A DNA stretch of 64,000 nt from Bacteroidales bacterium (GTDB lineage Bacteria; Bacteroidota; Bacteroidia; Bacteroidales; WCHB1-69). The notes below the pieces were generated by a model. It was not told where the DNA came from, ran no database searches, and saw nothing but the letters and a program-made list of their open reading frames with translations. The first letter of the stretch is position 1, and each line of letters opens with the position of its first letter. The position numbers and the translations under genes are program-made. This document shows, piece after piece, positions 8,989 through 17,869 of this stretch. The stretch is from assembly GCA_017651425.1 (NCBI GenBank), contig JAGCCZ010000045.1, forward strand, positions 1-64,000, written 5' to 3'.

Positions 8989-9015
8989 AGTTAATAGATA
9001 AGAGTTAAGAGTTGA
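8989..9015. repeat. Dispersed 27-bp repeat, copy 1
   Basis: This stretch (AGTTAATAGATAAGAGTTAAGAG type) is the exact reverse complement of 47429-47455. It lies between the plug-protein stop codon and the bamD promoter and is built of AAGAGTTAA-like units. No gene is associated with it. Confidence 0.6.
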
Positions 9016-9030
9016 ACCAAAATAATATTC

Positions 9031-9060
9031 TTGCCAATTGATATAAAAAACGTATATTTG
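9031..9060 (+). promoter_or_regulatory. Promoter of the bamD-rpoZ-coaBC operon
   Basis: TTG at 9031-9033 and TATATTTG at 9053-9060 are 19 bases apart, an exact fit to the Bacteroidetes consensus. The -7 box ends 15 bases before the ATG at 9076, so the leader is very short. Confidence 0.65.
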
Positions 9061-9075
9061 CAAGTTTGACTTACT

Positions 9076-9990
9076 ATGGTTAAATATATATTCAACATAT
9101 TGGTAATAATGCTGTTAGTTGTCGCAGCAGCAGGTCGGGGTGCGGAGTCTCCCCTGCCCTGCGTGCCAAATGCGACCGCTTCATGGTCGGTGCAGGACAC
9201 CACCAAGCCTGCGAAGGGAAACAAAAGAAAGGACAATCAGACCGCCAAGCGCATCAAGAAGGTCACCTTTGAGAACTTCGACCAGTGCTATGAGCGTGCC
9301 ATGAAATACTACGACAACCAGCAATATCTCTCCGCCGCCAGCCTGTTCGAGGAGCTATATCCGCTCTCTCTCGGCACGCCGCGTGCGGACACCATCCTTT
9401 ACCGTTTTGCGGAATGTTACTACAACAACAAGGACTACAGCATGGCAGCCTTCCATTTCCGCGACTATGTGAGGCGCTACCCCAACACTGACAAGACGGA
9501 AGACGCCTATTACTATTGCATCTCCGCCATCAGCAAGACCTCACCTGACTACAGCCTCGACCAATCCAGCACGCAATATGCCATCGACGAGATCAAGGCC
9601 TTCCTGCTCGCCTATCCCAACAACGCCCACATGGAAGAATGCAACGTGATGTTGGACGACCTCCGTCTCAAGCTGGCCCGCAAGGATTTAGAGGTGCTGA
9701 AGCTCTACTACAGCACCGACCACTACGAGGCCTGCCAGATCGCAGCGAAGAACTTCTTCAACGAATATTCATACTCGCCCCTGATGCCGGAGGCTGTTTA
9801 CTATTTGGTGCTCAACAATTACGAGTACGCCAAGCGGAGTGTGGAGCGCAAGAAGCAGGAGCGCTACAAGGCCTGCGTGGAGGCGTGCGACCGCATGGAA
9901 CGCGACTATAAGGACACCAAATATTACAAAGAGACCGAAAAAATCGCCAAAGAGGCAAGAAAACATATCGTAGAAACACAAAACAATTAA
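9076..9990 (+). CDS. bamD: Outer membrane assembly factor BamD
   Basis: A 304-residue TPR-type protein of the beta-barrel assembly machine, which acts on the periplasmic face of the outer membrane with BamA to insert barrel proteins. Helical repeat units are visible: CYERAMKYYDNQQYLSAASLFEEL style pairs through residues 75-190 and a long basic helix at the end. Position just before rpoZ and coaBC is the usual Bacteroidetes order. The oddity is the N-terminus: a hydrophobic segment (residues 4-19) is present but no lipobox Cys follows it directly. The first Cys comes about ten residues later, after GRGAESPLP. Usual BamD is a lipoprotein, so either the start is different or this one is not lipidated. 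Downstream genes follow at short spacing and are probably co-transcribed. Confidence 0.85.
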   Translation: MVKYIFNILVIMLLVVAAAGRGAESPLPCVPNATASWSVQDTTKPAKGNKRKDNQTAKRIKKVTFENFDQCYERAMKYYDNQQYLSAASLFEELYPLSLGTPRADTILYRFAECYYNNKDYSMAAFHFRDYVRRYPNTDKTEDAYYYCISAISKTSPDYSLDQSSTQYAIDEIKAFLLAYPNNAHMEECNVMLDDLRLKLARKDLEVLKLYYSTDHYEACQIAAKNFFNEYSYSPLMPEAVYYLVLNNYEYAKRSVERKKQERYKACVEACDRMERDYKDTKYYKETEKIAKEARKHIVETQNN

Positions 9991-9997
9991 TACTTTT

Positions 9998-10327
9998 ATG
10001 AAAGCAGCTGATTACAAGAAACTCAAAACCGACCTTTACGCCAAGACCAAGGACATTCGCCAATACGACAAGGCGACGGGCAACTTCTACAAGAGCATCG
10101 TCATCATGTCGAAGCGTGCCGACCAGATTGCCGCCGACCTGAAGCAGGAGTTTCAGGAAAGCTCCCAGCAGTACGCCACCAACGCCGACAGTCTGGAAGA
10201 GGTCTTCGAGAACCGCGAGCAAATCGAGCTCTCCAAGTTCTATGAGCAACTCCCCAAGCCCACGCAGTTGGCCTTGTACGAGTTCGAGCACGACCAAGTC
10301 TATTTCCAGGACACTGACAACGACTAA
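9998..10327 (+). CDS. rpoZ: RNA polymerase omega subunit, Bacteroidetes type
   Basis: A 109-residue soluble protein matching the omega subunit form found in Bacteroidetes, which helps assemble and stabilise core RNA polymerase. The recognisable part is the N-terminal helix-rich segment with SIVIMSKRADQIAADLKQEF, equivalent to the beta-prime binding region with its arginine/alanine core. An acidic C-terminal tail follows. It starts 7 bp after bamD and ends 8 bp before coaBC, which supports co-transcription and is the conserved neighbourhood of this gene. Confidence 0.85.
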   Translation: MKAADYKKLKTDLYAKTKDIRQYDKATGNFYKSIVIMSKRADQIAADLKQEFQESSQQYATNADSLEEVFENREQIELSKFYEQLPKPTQLALYEFEHDQVYFQDTDND

Positions 10328-10335
10328 ACAGGGCC

Positions 10336-11550
10336 ATGGATACCGGGCGCAACCACATTGTCATTGGCATCACGGGGGGCATCGCGGCCTACAAGTCGCT
10401 GTTGCTCATCCGTCTGTTCAAGAAGCACGGCTACGAGGTCAAGGTCACGGCCACGCGGCACGCCTTGGAGTTTGTCACGCCGCTGACCATCGAGACGCTG
10501 TCGCAGAACAAGCTCTACACGGAGCTTTTCGACCCCACGGAGCATCGCGACGTGCAGCATGTCAGCATGGCCGACTGGGCGGATTGCGTGGTGGTGGCGC
10601 CGGCCACGGCAAACATCATCGGCAAATATGCCCATGGCATCGCCGACGACGCGCTCTCGACGCTTCTGTTAGCGGCTCGCGGCCCTGTGTTCGTCGCCCC
10701 CGCGATGAACGACCGCATGTTTGCCGAGCCCACCGTGCAGCACAACATCGAGTTATTGCGCCAAAAAGGTTGCCGCATCATTGAGCCGCAGAGCGGATTC
10801 CTTGCCTGCGGCACCACCGGTACGGGCCGTATGGAGGAACCGGAGCAGATTTTCGCCGTCGTGGACCAATTCCTGCAAGGCGAGCAATTTCTTGCCGGCA
10901 AGCGCGTCATGATCACCGCCGGGCCCACCTACGAGCCCATCGATCCCGTGCGTTTTATCGGGAACCACTCCTCCGGGCTCATGGGCTTCTCCATCGCGGA
11001 AGCCGCCGCCGAATGGGGCGCCGAGGTGACCCTCGTCACCGGGCCCACCAATCTGAGCACCCACCATCCGGCCATCAGACGCGTTGACGTGACCACCGCC
11101 GCCCAGATGTTCGAGCAGTGCATGGCCGTCGCCGACCAGCAGGACATCATGGTCATGTCCGCCGCCGTCGCCGACTTCACACCCGAGCAGACCGCGCCCG
11201 AGAAGATCAAGAAGACCACCGATCACCTCGACCTTCATCTGGTCAAGACCCGCGACATCCTCGCCACCATCGGGCAACAGAAGCGCGCGGACCAGTTCCT
11301 CGTGGGTTTCGCCCTCGAAACGGAAAACGAAAAGGCCAACGCGCTCAAGAAACTGCACACTAAAAACGCCGACATGATCGTTCTCAACTCGCTGCGCACA
11401 GAAGGCGCGGGCTTCCGCACCCAGACCAACAAGGTGCTGATGATCACCCGCGACGAGCAGACCCGCGAGAGCGAGCTCAAGGACAAGAAAGAGATCGCCT
11501 GCGACATACTGCGATTTGTGCACGAGCTGACAAACTCCAAAGAAGCATAA
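10336..11550 (+). CDS. coaBC: Bifunctional phosphopantothenoylcysteine synthetase/decarboxylase
   Basis: A 404-residue fusion that carries out two steps of coenzyme A synthesis in the cytosol: joining cysteine to 4'-phosphopantothenate (CoaB half) and decarboxylating the product with FMN (CoaC half). The CoaC half has ITGGIAAYK at the FMN site, the catalytic His75 in QHVSMADWAD, the PAMN motif at 122-125 and the catalytic Cys158 in LACGTTGTGRM. These numbers match the E. coli enzyme. The CoaB half begins near residue 190 (MITAGPTYEPIDPVRFIGN) and contains DFTPEQTAPEKIKK. It sits between rpoZ and the porD-like gene in the same transcription unit. Confidence 0.95.
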   Translation: MDTGRNHIVIGITGGIAAYKSLLLIRLFKKHGYEVKVTATRHALEFVTPLTIETLSQNKLYTELFDPTEHRDVQHVSMADWADCVVVAPATANIIGKYAHGIADDALSTLLLAARGPVFVAPAMNDRMFAEPTVQHNIELLRQKGCRIIEPQSGFLACGTTGTGRMEEPEQIFAVVDQFLQGEQFLAGKRVMITAGPTYEPIDPVRFIGNHSSGLMGFSIAEAAAEWGAEVTLVTGPTNLSTHHPAIRRVDVTTAAQMFEQCMAVADQQDIMVMSAAVADFTPEQTAPEKIKKTTDHLDLHLVKTRDILATIGQQKRADQFLVGFALETENEKANALKKLHTKNADMIVLNSLRTEGAGFRTQTNKVLMITRDEQTRESELKDKKEIACDILRFVHELTNSKEA

Positions 11551-11562
11551 CCAACGAACACT

Positions 11563-12471
11563 ATGATGAAAAAAATATTGATACTGACCTGCGCGCTCCT
11601 CATCGGCTGCATGTTGCACGCCCAGGATTTCCAATGCCAGGTCTCCGTCAACGCCCACCAAGTCACCGGTGGCGTCAACCAACAGCGGTACAACGACCTG
11701 CAACAAAAGTTGTATCAATTCATCCACGACCGCAAATGGTGCCAATACAACCTGAAGATGACGGAGCGCATCGAGTGCGCCCTGCAAATCAACCTCACCA
11801 AGGTATCGGGCGATGTATTCGAGGGCACGATGACCATCCTGTTGCAACGTCCTGTCTATAAGGCCAGCTACAAGACCACGCTCGTCAACTTCCAAGACAA
11901 GAACATCCAGTTTACCTATGCCGAGGGTGATCCGTTGGAGTATGCCGACGACCAGAACCTCTCGCAGTTCACCTCGCTGATCGCCTATTACCTCAACCTT
12001 TTCTTAGCTGTTGAGTTTGACAGCTTCTCCCCGAACGGCGGCAGTCCATACTTCAGCAAGATGCAGTCCATCGTCGATCTCAACCAATCTTCCAAGGAGA
12101 AGGGCTGGACACGTGCCGACAACGGCCAGAACAACCGCTACTGGATCATTGAGAATTTCACCAACAGTTCATACAGCAAGCTGCACGACTTCTTGTATCA
12201 GTACCATCGCCTCGGGTTAGACGTGATGAGCGAGTCGCCCGATGCCGGTCGCGCAGTCATCTTGGAAAGCCTCAAGTTGCTGCAACAGGTGGCGCAACAG
12301 CGTTCCAACCTTGCCATGGTGAAGGCCTTTGCTGCTGCCAAATGCGATGAAATCATCAACATTTTCAAAGAGGGCATGCCGAGTGAGAAGACGCAGGTCG
12401 TCAACATCATGAAACAGATCGACCCCACCAACTCTTCCCGCTACGACGCCATCAACTCCGCATCCAAATAG
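11563..12471 (+). CDS. porD: T9SS accessory protein, PorD family (DUF4835)
   Basis: A 302-residue exported protein of the DUF4835 family, which is now named PorD and tied to type IX secretion in Porphyromonas. A signal peptide is clear (KKILILTCALLIGCMLHAQ). The mature part begins QDFQCQVSVNAHQVTGG and includes WTRADNGQNNRYWIIENFT and a C-terminal helical region. Two ATG codons lie together at 11563 and 11566; either could be used. It starts 12 bp after coaBC and ends 6 bp before recN, an order (coaBC, DUF4835, recN) typical of Bacteroidetes. The precise molecular role is not known to me; the link to T9SS is from family knowledge. Confidence 0.8.
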   Translation: MMKKILILTCALLIGCMLHAQDFQCQVSVNAHQVTGGVNQQRYNDLQQKLYQFIHDRKWCQYNLKMTERIECALQINLTKVSGDVFEGTMTILLQRPVYKASYKTTLVNFQDKNIQFTYAEGDPLEYADDQNLSQFTSLIAYYLNLFLAVEFDSFSPNGGSPYFSKMQSIVDLNQSSKEKGWTRADNGQNNRYWIIENFTNSSYSKLHDFLYQYHRLGLDVMSESPDAGRAVILESLKLLQQVAQQRSNLAMVKAFAAAKCDEIINIFKEGMPSEKTQVVNIMKQIDPTNSSRYDAINSASK

Positions 12472-12477
12472 CCTCTT

Positions 12478-14139
12478 ATGCTCCGCGCCCTGCAGATAGA
12501 GAACTATGCGCTCATCCGATCCTTGCGGATGGCATTCGACCGGGGCCTGACGGTCATCACGGGCGAGACAGGTGCGGGCAAATCCATCCTTATGGGCGCG
12601 TTGTCGCTGATTTTAGGCAGCCGCGCCGAAACGGAAGTGCTCCACGACAAGACGCGCAAGTGCATCGTGGAAGGACTTTTTGACATCGAGGGTTTGGACC
12701 TCCGGAATTTCTTCGAACAAAACGACCTCGATTACCAGCCGCTGACCACACTGCGCCGCGAAATCAACGAGAGTGGCAAGTCGCGCGCCTTCATCAACGA
12801 CACGCCCGTGACTTTGGTCATCCTGCGCACATTGGCCGGCAAGCTCATCGACATACACTCCCAGCACCAGAACCTGCTGCCGCGCGACTCCTCATTCCGC
12901 CTGCGCGTCATCGACCAATATGCCCAAAACGGCGACTTGCGCATCCGTTACAGGCAAGAGCTATCCCAACTCCGACAGTTGGAACAACGACATGCGGAGC
13001 TCAAGCAAAAATGCACCGAAGACGCCTTGCGGCAGGAATTCCTGCAATACACGGTTGAGGAGCTGGACAATGCGCAGCTGCAGCCCGGCGAGCAGGAGCT
13101 GACTGAGCAGCAGATACGCCTGCTCAGCCATGCCGAGGAGATCAAGTTCCACCTCTTCGCCGCCGCACAACAGCTCTCCGAGCAGGAGGAGGGCAACGTG
13201 CTGCAACAACTCAAGGCCGTGCAAGCCGAATGCGAATCCTTGCGCGACTTAGGTCCCGACTTCGAAGAGATCCGAAACCGTCTCCATGAGGCCGCCGTGG
13301 AACTCACGGACATCGCCTACGAAATCGCCCGCAAAGAGAGCGAGGTGGAAGTCAACCCCCAAGAGCTGGACCGCCTCAACGAACGCATCGACCTCATCTA
13401 CACTTTGCAACACAAATACCAAGTGGACAACATACCCGAGTTGCTCGCCTTGGCGGACCGTCTCCGCCAAGAACTGTCGCAGCAAAGCAATGACAAGGAG
13501 CAACTCCAGGAGTTGGAGAAAGCTTGTCACGCGGCACGGGAAGAGACGTTGGCGTTAGCGCAGCAGCTGTCGAAAAGCCGTCAGCAAGTCATCGCAAAAC
13601 TCCAGAAGGAGATTGAACACCACCTTCGGGAGTTGGGCATGCCTGACAGCCGCATGGAGATTGTGCTCGAACCCGTGGACGAGATGCAGGAGTCGGGCAT
13701 GGACCGAGCCACGTTTCTCTTCACGGCCAATCCGGGCATGGAGCCGGCTGACCTGGGCAAGGTGGCCTCCGGCGGCGAGATGTCCCGCATCATGCTGGCG
13801 CTCAAGTCGGTCATCACAGACTCCACGGTGTTGCCCACCGTCATTTTCGATGAAATCGACACAGGCATCTCCGGGGAGACGGCCCACAAGGTGGGCGTTG
13901 CCATGCAGGCTTTGTCGCAGCGCCACCAAGTCATTGCCATCACCCACCTGCCGCAAATTGCCGCACGGGGCAACCGCCATCTCTTGGTCTTCAAGGAAAA
14001 CCGGGGAGGCGAGGCGGTCACCGACCTGCGTCCCTTGGAGGGGGAAGAGCGTGTGGAGGCCATCGCCGCCATGTTCGGGGGTGCCGACGCCACCGAGGCC
14101 GCCCGTGCCACCGCCCGTGAACTGCTGAAAAAACAATGA
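12478..14139 (+). CDS. recN: DNA repair protein RecN
   Basis: A 553-residue SMC-like ATPase that acts early in double-strand break repair by recombination. The Walker A motif ITGETGAGKS lies at about residues 26-35, an ABC-type signature region (ASGGEMSRIMLALKSV) is near 435, and Walker B (TVIFDEIDTGISGE) is near 460. The centre from about 155 to 370 is a long charged coiled-coil, rich in Glu, Gln and Leu heptads, typical of the hinge arms. Full length and all ATPase motifs are intact. It starts 6 bp after the porD-like gene and is likely part of the same operon; the next gene starts 48 bp later. Confidence 0.95.
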   Translation: MLRALQIENYALIRSLRMAFDRGLTVITGETGAGKSILMGALSLILGSRAETEVLHDKTRKCIVEGLFDIEGLDLRNFFEQNDLDYQPLTTLRREINESGKSRAFINDTPVTLVILRTLAGKLIDIHSQHQNLLPRDSSFRLRVIDQYAQNGDLRIRYRQELSQLRQLEQRHAELKQKCTEDALRQEFLQYTVEELDNAQLQPGEQELTEQQIRLLSHAEEIKFHLFAAAQQLSEQEEGNVLQQLKAVQAECESLRDLGPDFEEIRNRLHEAAVELTDIAYEIARKESEVEVNPQELDRLNERIDLIYTLQHKYQVDNIPELLALADRLRQELSQQSNDKEQLQELEKACHAAREETLALAQQLSKSRQQVIAKLQKEIEHHLRELGMPDSRMEIVLEPVDEMQESGMDRATFLFTANPGMEPADLGKVASGGEMSRIMLALKSVITDSTVLPTVIFDEIDTGISGETAHKVGVAMQALSQRHQVIAITHLPQIAARGNRHLLVFKENRGGEAVTDLRPLEGEERVEAIAAMFGGADATEAARATARELLKKQ

Positions 14140-14187
14140 TCATTCTTACAATAATTATATATACTGCTAATTAAACACCTTTTTGAT

Positions 14188-14886
14188 ATGCGAAAGCCGA
14201 ATTTCATGAAACATACCGCTCTCCTCCTGCTCGCCGGCCTCCTGCTCGCTGCGACGCCAAATGCACAAGCCCAGCGCAACAAAGTGCAACAACAAAGAAG
14301 GTTCACCTTCATGACCACCCTGGGCTACGGTGGTGGTCTGGGTGAATTCCGTCTGTCCGCCCACGACTGTCACGAACTCCTCCTGCCCCCGGTATTGGAG
14401 GACGACGAAGTGCTGAAAACCGTTCGCAACAAGAACTTCAACATCCAGGTCGGACAACTCATCGCCTACCAGTTCAACAACTTCTTCTACATGGGAGTGG
14501 GAGCCGGCATCGATTTCTGGAACAGGACCGCATTTGTGCCCCTGTATCTCAATTTCAGCGTCAACATGATGCAAAGCAAGGTGGCCCCCATGGCATTCCT
14601 CAACCTCGGCTGGGGCTTCAAGTGGTACATCTCTTCCGAGCCAGACAAGGACCATGTGATCCATGGCAGCAACTGGGGCCCCATGGGCGAAGGCGGCATC
14701 GGCATCAACATCAACCTCACCGACAAGGTGTCGCTGATTCTGGCCGGCACCTACAAGGTGCAGTATTCCAAGATCCGATACACCATCCCTGTGGAGGGCG
14801 AGACCGACTATTCCGCTCTTTTCACAAACAGCATCCAACCCGCGCTCTACCATTTCGCCGGCTTCAAGGTCGGTGTCAAATACTAA
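14188..14886 (+). CDS. Predicted outer-membrane beta-barrel protein
   Basis: A 232-residue exported protein. A signal peptide (residues about 7-29, ending PNAQAQ) precedes alternating hydrophobic strands rich in Gly and aromatic residues: FMTTLGYGGGLGEFRLS, YQFNNFFYMGVGAGIDFW, GGIGININLTDKVSLILAGT. The C-terminus FAGFKVGVKY ends in an aromatic, as in outer membrane barrels. About eight strands would fit the length, but this is an estimate. An alternative start at 14206 would give MKHTALLLLAG with a shorter n-region. I recognise no named family. It lies between recN and xseB, 48 bp after recN. Confidence 0.6.
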   Translation: MRKPNFMKHTALLLLAGLLLAATPNAQAQRNKVQQQRRFTFMTTLGYGGGLGEFRLSAHDCHELLLPPVLEDDEVLKTVRNKNFNIQVGQLIAYQFNNFFYMGVGAGIDFWNRTAFVPLYLNFSVNMMQSKVAPMAFLNLGWGFKWYISSEPDKDHVIHGSNWGPMGEGGIGININLTDKVSLILAGTYKVQYSKIRYTIPVEGETDYSALFTNSIQPALYHFAGFKVGVKY

Positions 14887-14903
14887 CCTTTGTTTTGGAA
14901 GAG

Positions 14904-15098
14904 ATGAAAGAAAACCTGACCTATACCGAAGCTTTCGAGAAACTGCAGCAGATTGTGAAACAGATGGAGGATGCCGACATCTCCGTGGATGACTTGGCCG
15001 ACAACATCAAGACAGCCACCCAGTTGATCAAGATTTGCAAAGACAAACTCACCAAAACAGAGGAAGAGGTGAACAAAACCATTGCAGAACTCTCATAG
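14904..15098 (+). CDS. xseB: Exodeoxyribonuclease VII small subunit
   Basis: A 64-residue protein that pairs in several copies with XseA to form the single-strand exonuclease VII. The whole chain is helical, with the family pattern LTYTEAFEKLQQIVKQME and then a second amphipathic helix ending EEEVNKTIAEL. The ATG at 14904 gives the usual start (MKENLTYTEAF); the open frame extends upstream but overlaps the preceding gene. The large-subunit gene xseA is not adjacent, whereas in many Bacteroidetes it is. The stop codon lies 2 bp before the next start. Confidence 0.85.
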   Translation: MKENLTYTEAFEKLQQIVKQMEDADISVDDLADNIKTATQLIKICKDKLTKTEEEVNKTIAELS

Positions 15099-15100
15099 AC

Positions 15101-15760
15101 ATGTCCACGTTCGACCTGATTGGCCACGACATCGAGGAGTATTGCGAGGCTCACAGCACACCCGAAAGCGACCTGCTTTACCGGCTGAACCGACAGACGC
15201 ATCTGGAGACCATCAACCCGAGGATGCTTTCCGGGCAGCTGCAGGGACTGTTCCTGACGATGGTGGCCCGCATGCTGCGTCCCCGCCACATCGTGGAAGT
15301 GGGCACGTTCACCGGCTACTCGGCCCTCTGCCTCGCCGAAGGCCTCGCCTCCGACGGCACGATGCACACCATTGAGCGCAACGTGGAATACGAAGACCGC
15401 ATCCGCGACTATTTTTCACAATCTCCGCTTTGCAACCGCATTGAGCTGCATATCGGAGATGCCCGTGAGATCATCCCCACATTGGAATGCATCTGGGACC
15501 TCTGCTTCATCGATGCCGAGAAGGAGGACTACGACACCTACTACGACCTACTGCTGCCCCGCACCCGCAAGGGCGGTTTCATACTGGTGGACAACGCCCT
15601 GTGGAATGGCAAGGTCACCGGGGAAGTGGCTCACAACGACCGCGACACGCACGCCATTCTCGCTTTCAACGACAAAGTGCAAAGCGACCCGCGCGTCCGC
15701 AACCTGCTCCTACCCTTCCGGGACGGGATTATGATGATTGAGAAAATAACGGATAACTGA
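15101..15760 (+). CDS. O-methyltransferase, class I SAM-dependent
   Basis: A 219-residue cytosolic methyltransferase of the catechol/caffeoyl-CoA O-methyltransferase-like family. Motif I for S-adenosylmethionine is IVEVGTFTGYSALCLAEGL at about 62-82. An acidic loop follows in DLCFIDAEKEDYDTYY, where the Asp is the usual metal/substrate ligand, and ILVDNALWNGKVTG is the next conserved block. The substrate cannot be read from the sequence. The ATG at 15101 is 2 bp after xseB. An in-frame ATG farther up (15035) lies inside xseB and is not needed. The gene ends 6 bp before trmD. Confidence 0.85.
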   Translation: MSTFDLIGHDIEEYCEAHSTPESDLLYRLNRQTHLETINPRMLSGQLQGLFLTMVARMLRPRHIVEVGTFTGYSALCLAEGLASDGTMHTIERNVEYEDRIRDYFSQSPLCNRIELHIGDAREIIPTLECIWDLCFIDAEKEDYDTYYDLLLPRTRKGGFILVDNALWNGKVTGEVAHNDRDTHAILAFNDKVQSDPRVRNLLLPFRDGIMMIEKITDN

Positions 15761-15766
15761 TAATTC

Positions 15767-16444
15767 ATGCGCATAGACATACTCACTTTGTTTCCTGACA
15801 TGTTCGAGGGCGTTTTTGGGAATTCCATCCTGAAACGAGCCGTGAACAAGCAGCTGTTGGAGTTGCACACCCATGACATCCGGGCCTACACGACCGACAA
15901 GCACCACAAGGCCGACGACTACCCTTTCGGGGGCGAGGCCGGCATGGTGATGATGATTGAACCCATCGCACGCTGCATCGAGCAGCTGAAGAGCGAGCGC
16001 ACCTACGACGGCATCTATCTGATGGCTCCCGACGGTGCGGTCTTCAACCAGCACAAGGCCAACGAGTTGTCGATGTTGAACAACATCATTCTGCTTTGCG
16101 GCCACTACAAGGGCGTGGATGAGCGCGTGCGCGAACTCTACGTCACCGAGGACATCAGCATCGGCGACTACGTGCTCTCCGGAGGCGAGATTGCCGCCAT
16201 GGCCATCACGGACGCCGTGGCGCGCGTCATCCCGGGCGTCATCGGCGACGGCACCTCCGCCCTCTCCGACTCCTTCCAAGACGGATTGCTCTCCGCCCCC
16301 GTCTATACGCGGCCCGCCGACTTCCGGGGCCACCGCGTGCCCGACGTGCTGCTCTCCGGCAACGAGAAGCTCATCAACGAATGGAAACTCGAGCAACAGC
16401 TCATCCGCACCAAAGAGCGCAGGCCTGACCTCTTAGACAAATAA
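15767..16444 (+). CDS. trmD: tRNA (guanine-37-N1)-methyltransferase
   Basis: A 225-residue SPOUT-class methyltransferase that makes m1G at position 37 of tRNAs to prevent frameshifting. The N-terminus [20 protein letters not shown] is diagnostic, and the trefoil-knot motifs [16 protein letters not shown] and [15 protein letters not shown] bind S-adenosylmethionine. The C-terminal segment [23 protein letters not shown] contains the conserved catalytic-domain linker. In many bacteria trmD sits with rpsP, rimM and rplS; here it follows a methyltransferase gene and is followed within 2 bp by a polytopic membrane protein. Full length. Confidence 0.95.
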   Translation: MRIDILTLFPDMFEGVFGNSILKRAVNKQLLELHTHDIRAYTTDKHHKADDYPFGGEAGMVMMIEPIARCIEQLKSERTYDGIYLMAPDGAVFNQHKANELSMLNNIILLCGHYKGVDERVRELYVTEDISIGDYVLSGGEIAAMAITDAVARVIPGVIGDGTSALSDSFQDGLLSAPVYTRPADFRGHRVPDVLLSGNEKLINEWKLEQQLIRTKERRPDLLDK

Positions 16445-16446
16445 CC

Positions 16447-17706
16447 ATGCCAAACCCGAAAGAACTGTTCTCTGACAACAAACACTTCAACGTGCTCTAT
16501 GCACTGTTGTTGCTGGCCATGGCCACGCTGCCTTTCACCAACTGGCTGATGCTGCCCATAGCCGTCGCCATGGTTGTCAACTGGATATGGGAATGGAACT
16601 GGCGGGAAAAACGCGACCACCTGCGGGCTCGCCACACTCGCCCCGCTGTCATCATCTTCTCCGCCCTGTACCTGCTCACCATCGTAGGATTTCTCATCTC
16701 CTCCCGGAAAAGCACCGCGTTGGCCGCATTCGACTGCGATATATGGTTCTTGGTGGCGCCTGTTGTCATCCTCTCCTACAAGCCCGAGCTCTTCACCCCC
16801 GCCCGGATGCGTCTCCTGTTCGGAGTCTTCGTTGCCAGCTGCGTGCTCCAATGCCTGATCATCGTGCCGTTCGGCTTGTACCGAGTCGTCTATAGCGGAA
16901 ACAGCAAATATCTCTATTATATCTACCTCTCCCTCTTCAAGCATCCCTCATACGTGGCGATGTACATGACTTTCGCCTTCTTCTGGCTGCTACGAGACAT
17001 GCACCTGCATTGGCACACCTCCGCCACAAGATACAAGGCTCTCTCCGTTCCCGCACTCGCACTGCTGGCACTGACTGTCGTCCTGTTGCAATCCAAAGCC
17101 GGTCTGATTTGTATCTCCCTGCTCTCCACCCTTTGGATTCTGCTCTATTTCGCCGTTCGCCGCCATCATCCTTTCATCAGCCTGCTGATCCTCGGCGCCG
17201 TGGTAGGCATCTCCATCTTCGTCTATCAATCCGGCATCATCAGGAACAACCGCGCCCTCATCGCACTTGAGCAATTCAAGAACCACAAGGACGAGCCCTA
17301 CGGCGAGGGAAGCGGCGAAATCCGGCTCACCATCTGGAAATCCTCCTGGGAAGTGGCCGTGAGCAACCTGCCCTGGGGCACCGGCACCGGCGACGCCACC
17401 GAAGACCTCAAACTCAACGCCCTCCAGAAAAACTACACCAACCTCATCGAGCACAACTACAACGCACATTGCCAATATCTGCAGGAACTTGTCGAAACCG
17501 GCATTCTCGGCCTGGCCATCCTCCTCGCCTACTGCCTCTACCCTCTTTTTGAGGGTGTCCGCCGCAAAGACATCCTACTGTTCTCCTTCGCCATCCTCGT
17601 CATGCTGAACATCACCGTGGAGTGCATGTTCGAAACCCGCTCCGGCGTCGGATTTATCGCCTTGACCAACGTGCTGCTCTGGACAATTACGGCGAGGAGG
17701 TCATGA
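16447..17706 (+). CDS. O-antigen ligase family membrane protein
   Basis: A 419-residue integral membrane protein with about ten to twelve hydrophobic segments and a large soluble loop at about 265-350. The loop contains EIRLTIWKSSWEVAVSNLPWGTGTGDA and ends LIEHNYNAHCQYLQELVETGI; the His-rich N-H-N/H-x-Q-Y pattern is typical of the Wzy_C/WaaL superfamily. Members either ligate O-antigen to lipid A core or polymerise surface polysaccharide. Which one applies here cannot be decided, and no other polysaccharide gene is adjacent. It starts 2 bp after trmD and is the last gene of the run that begins at bamD. Confidence 0.75.
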   Translation: MPNPKELFSDNKHFNVLYALLLLAMATLPFTNWLMLPIAVAMVVNWIWEWNWREKRDHLRARHTRPAVIIFSALYLLTIVGFLISSRKSTALAAFDCDIWFLVAPVVILSYKPELFTPARMRLLFGVFVASCVLQCLIIVPFGLYRVVYSGNSKYLYYIYLSLFKHPSYVAMYMTFAFFWLLRDMHLHWHTSATRYKALSVPALALLALTVVLLQSKAGLICISLLSTLWILLYFAVRRHHPFISLLILGAVVGISIFVYQSGIIRNNRALIALEQFKNHKDEPYGEGSGEIRLTIWKSSWEVAVSNLPWGTGTGDATEDLKLNALQKNYTNLIEHNYNAHCQYLQELVETGILGLAILLAYCLYPLFEGVRRKDILLFSFAILVMLNITVECMFETRSGVGFIALTNVLLWTITARRS

Positions 17707-17793
17707 CACCCCCTCCACAGCCAGTCGAACGACTACTCTATTCGCTGTATTTTAGGGAAATAGACAAAATAAACTTTTTTTGTAAACAGTGAA

Positions 17794-17822
17794 TTGTGGA
17801 ATCAGAAAAAAGTGTACTTTTG
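17794..17822 (+). promoter_or_regulatory. Promoter of rpmB
   Basis: TTG at 17794-17796 and TACTTTTG at 17815-17822 are 18 bases apart and fit the Bacteroidetes consensus. The -7 box ends 47 bases before the ATG at 17870. A separate promoter fits the single-gene unit with its own terminator. Confidence 0.6.
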
Positions 17823-17869
17823 CCGCCCGATTCAAAAATAGATTTTTAACATAAAAAACAATAGAGAAA

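Noticed and set aside
10753..11895. A 380-codon minus-strand frame across coaBC and the porD-like gene
   Set aside because: It is a shadow of two well-identified plus-strand genes and has no family features.
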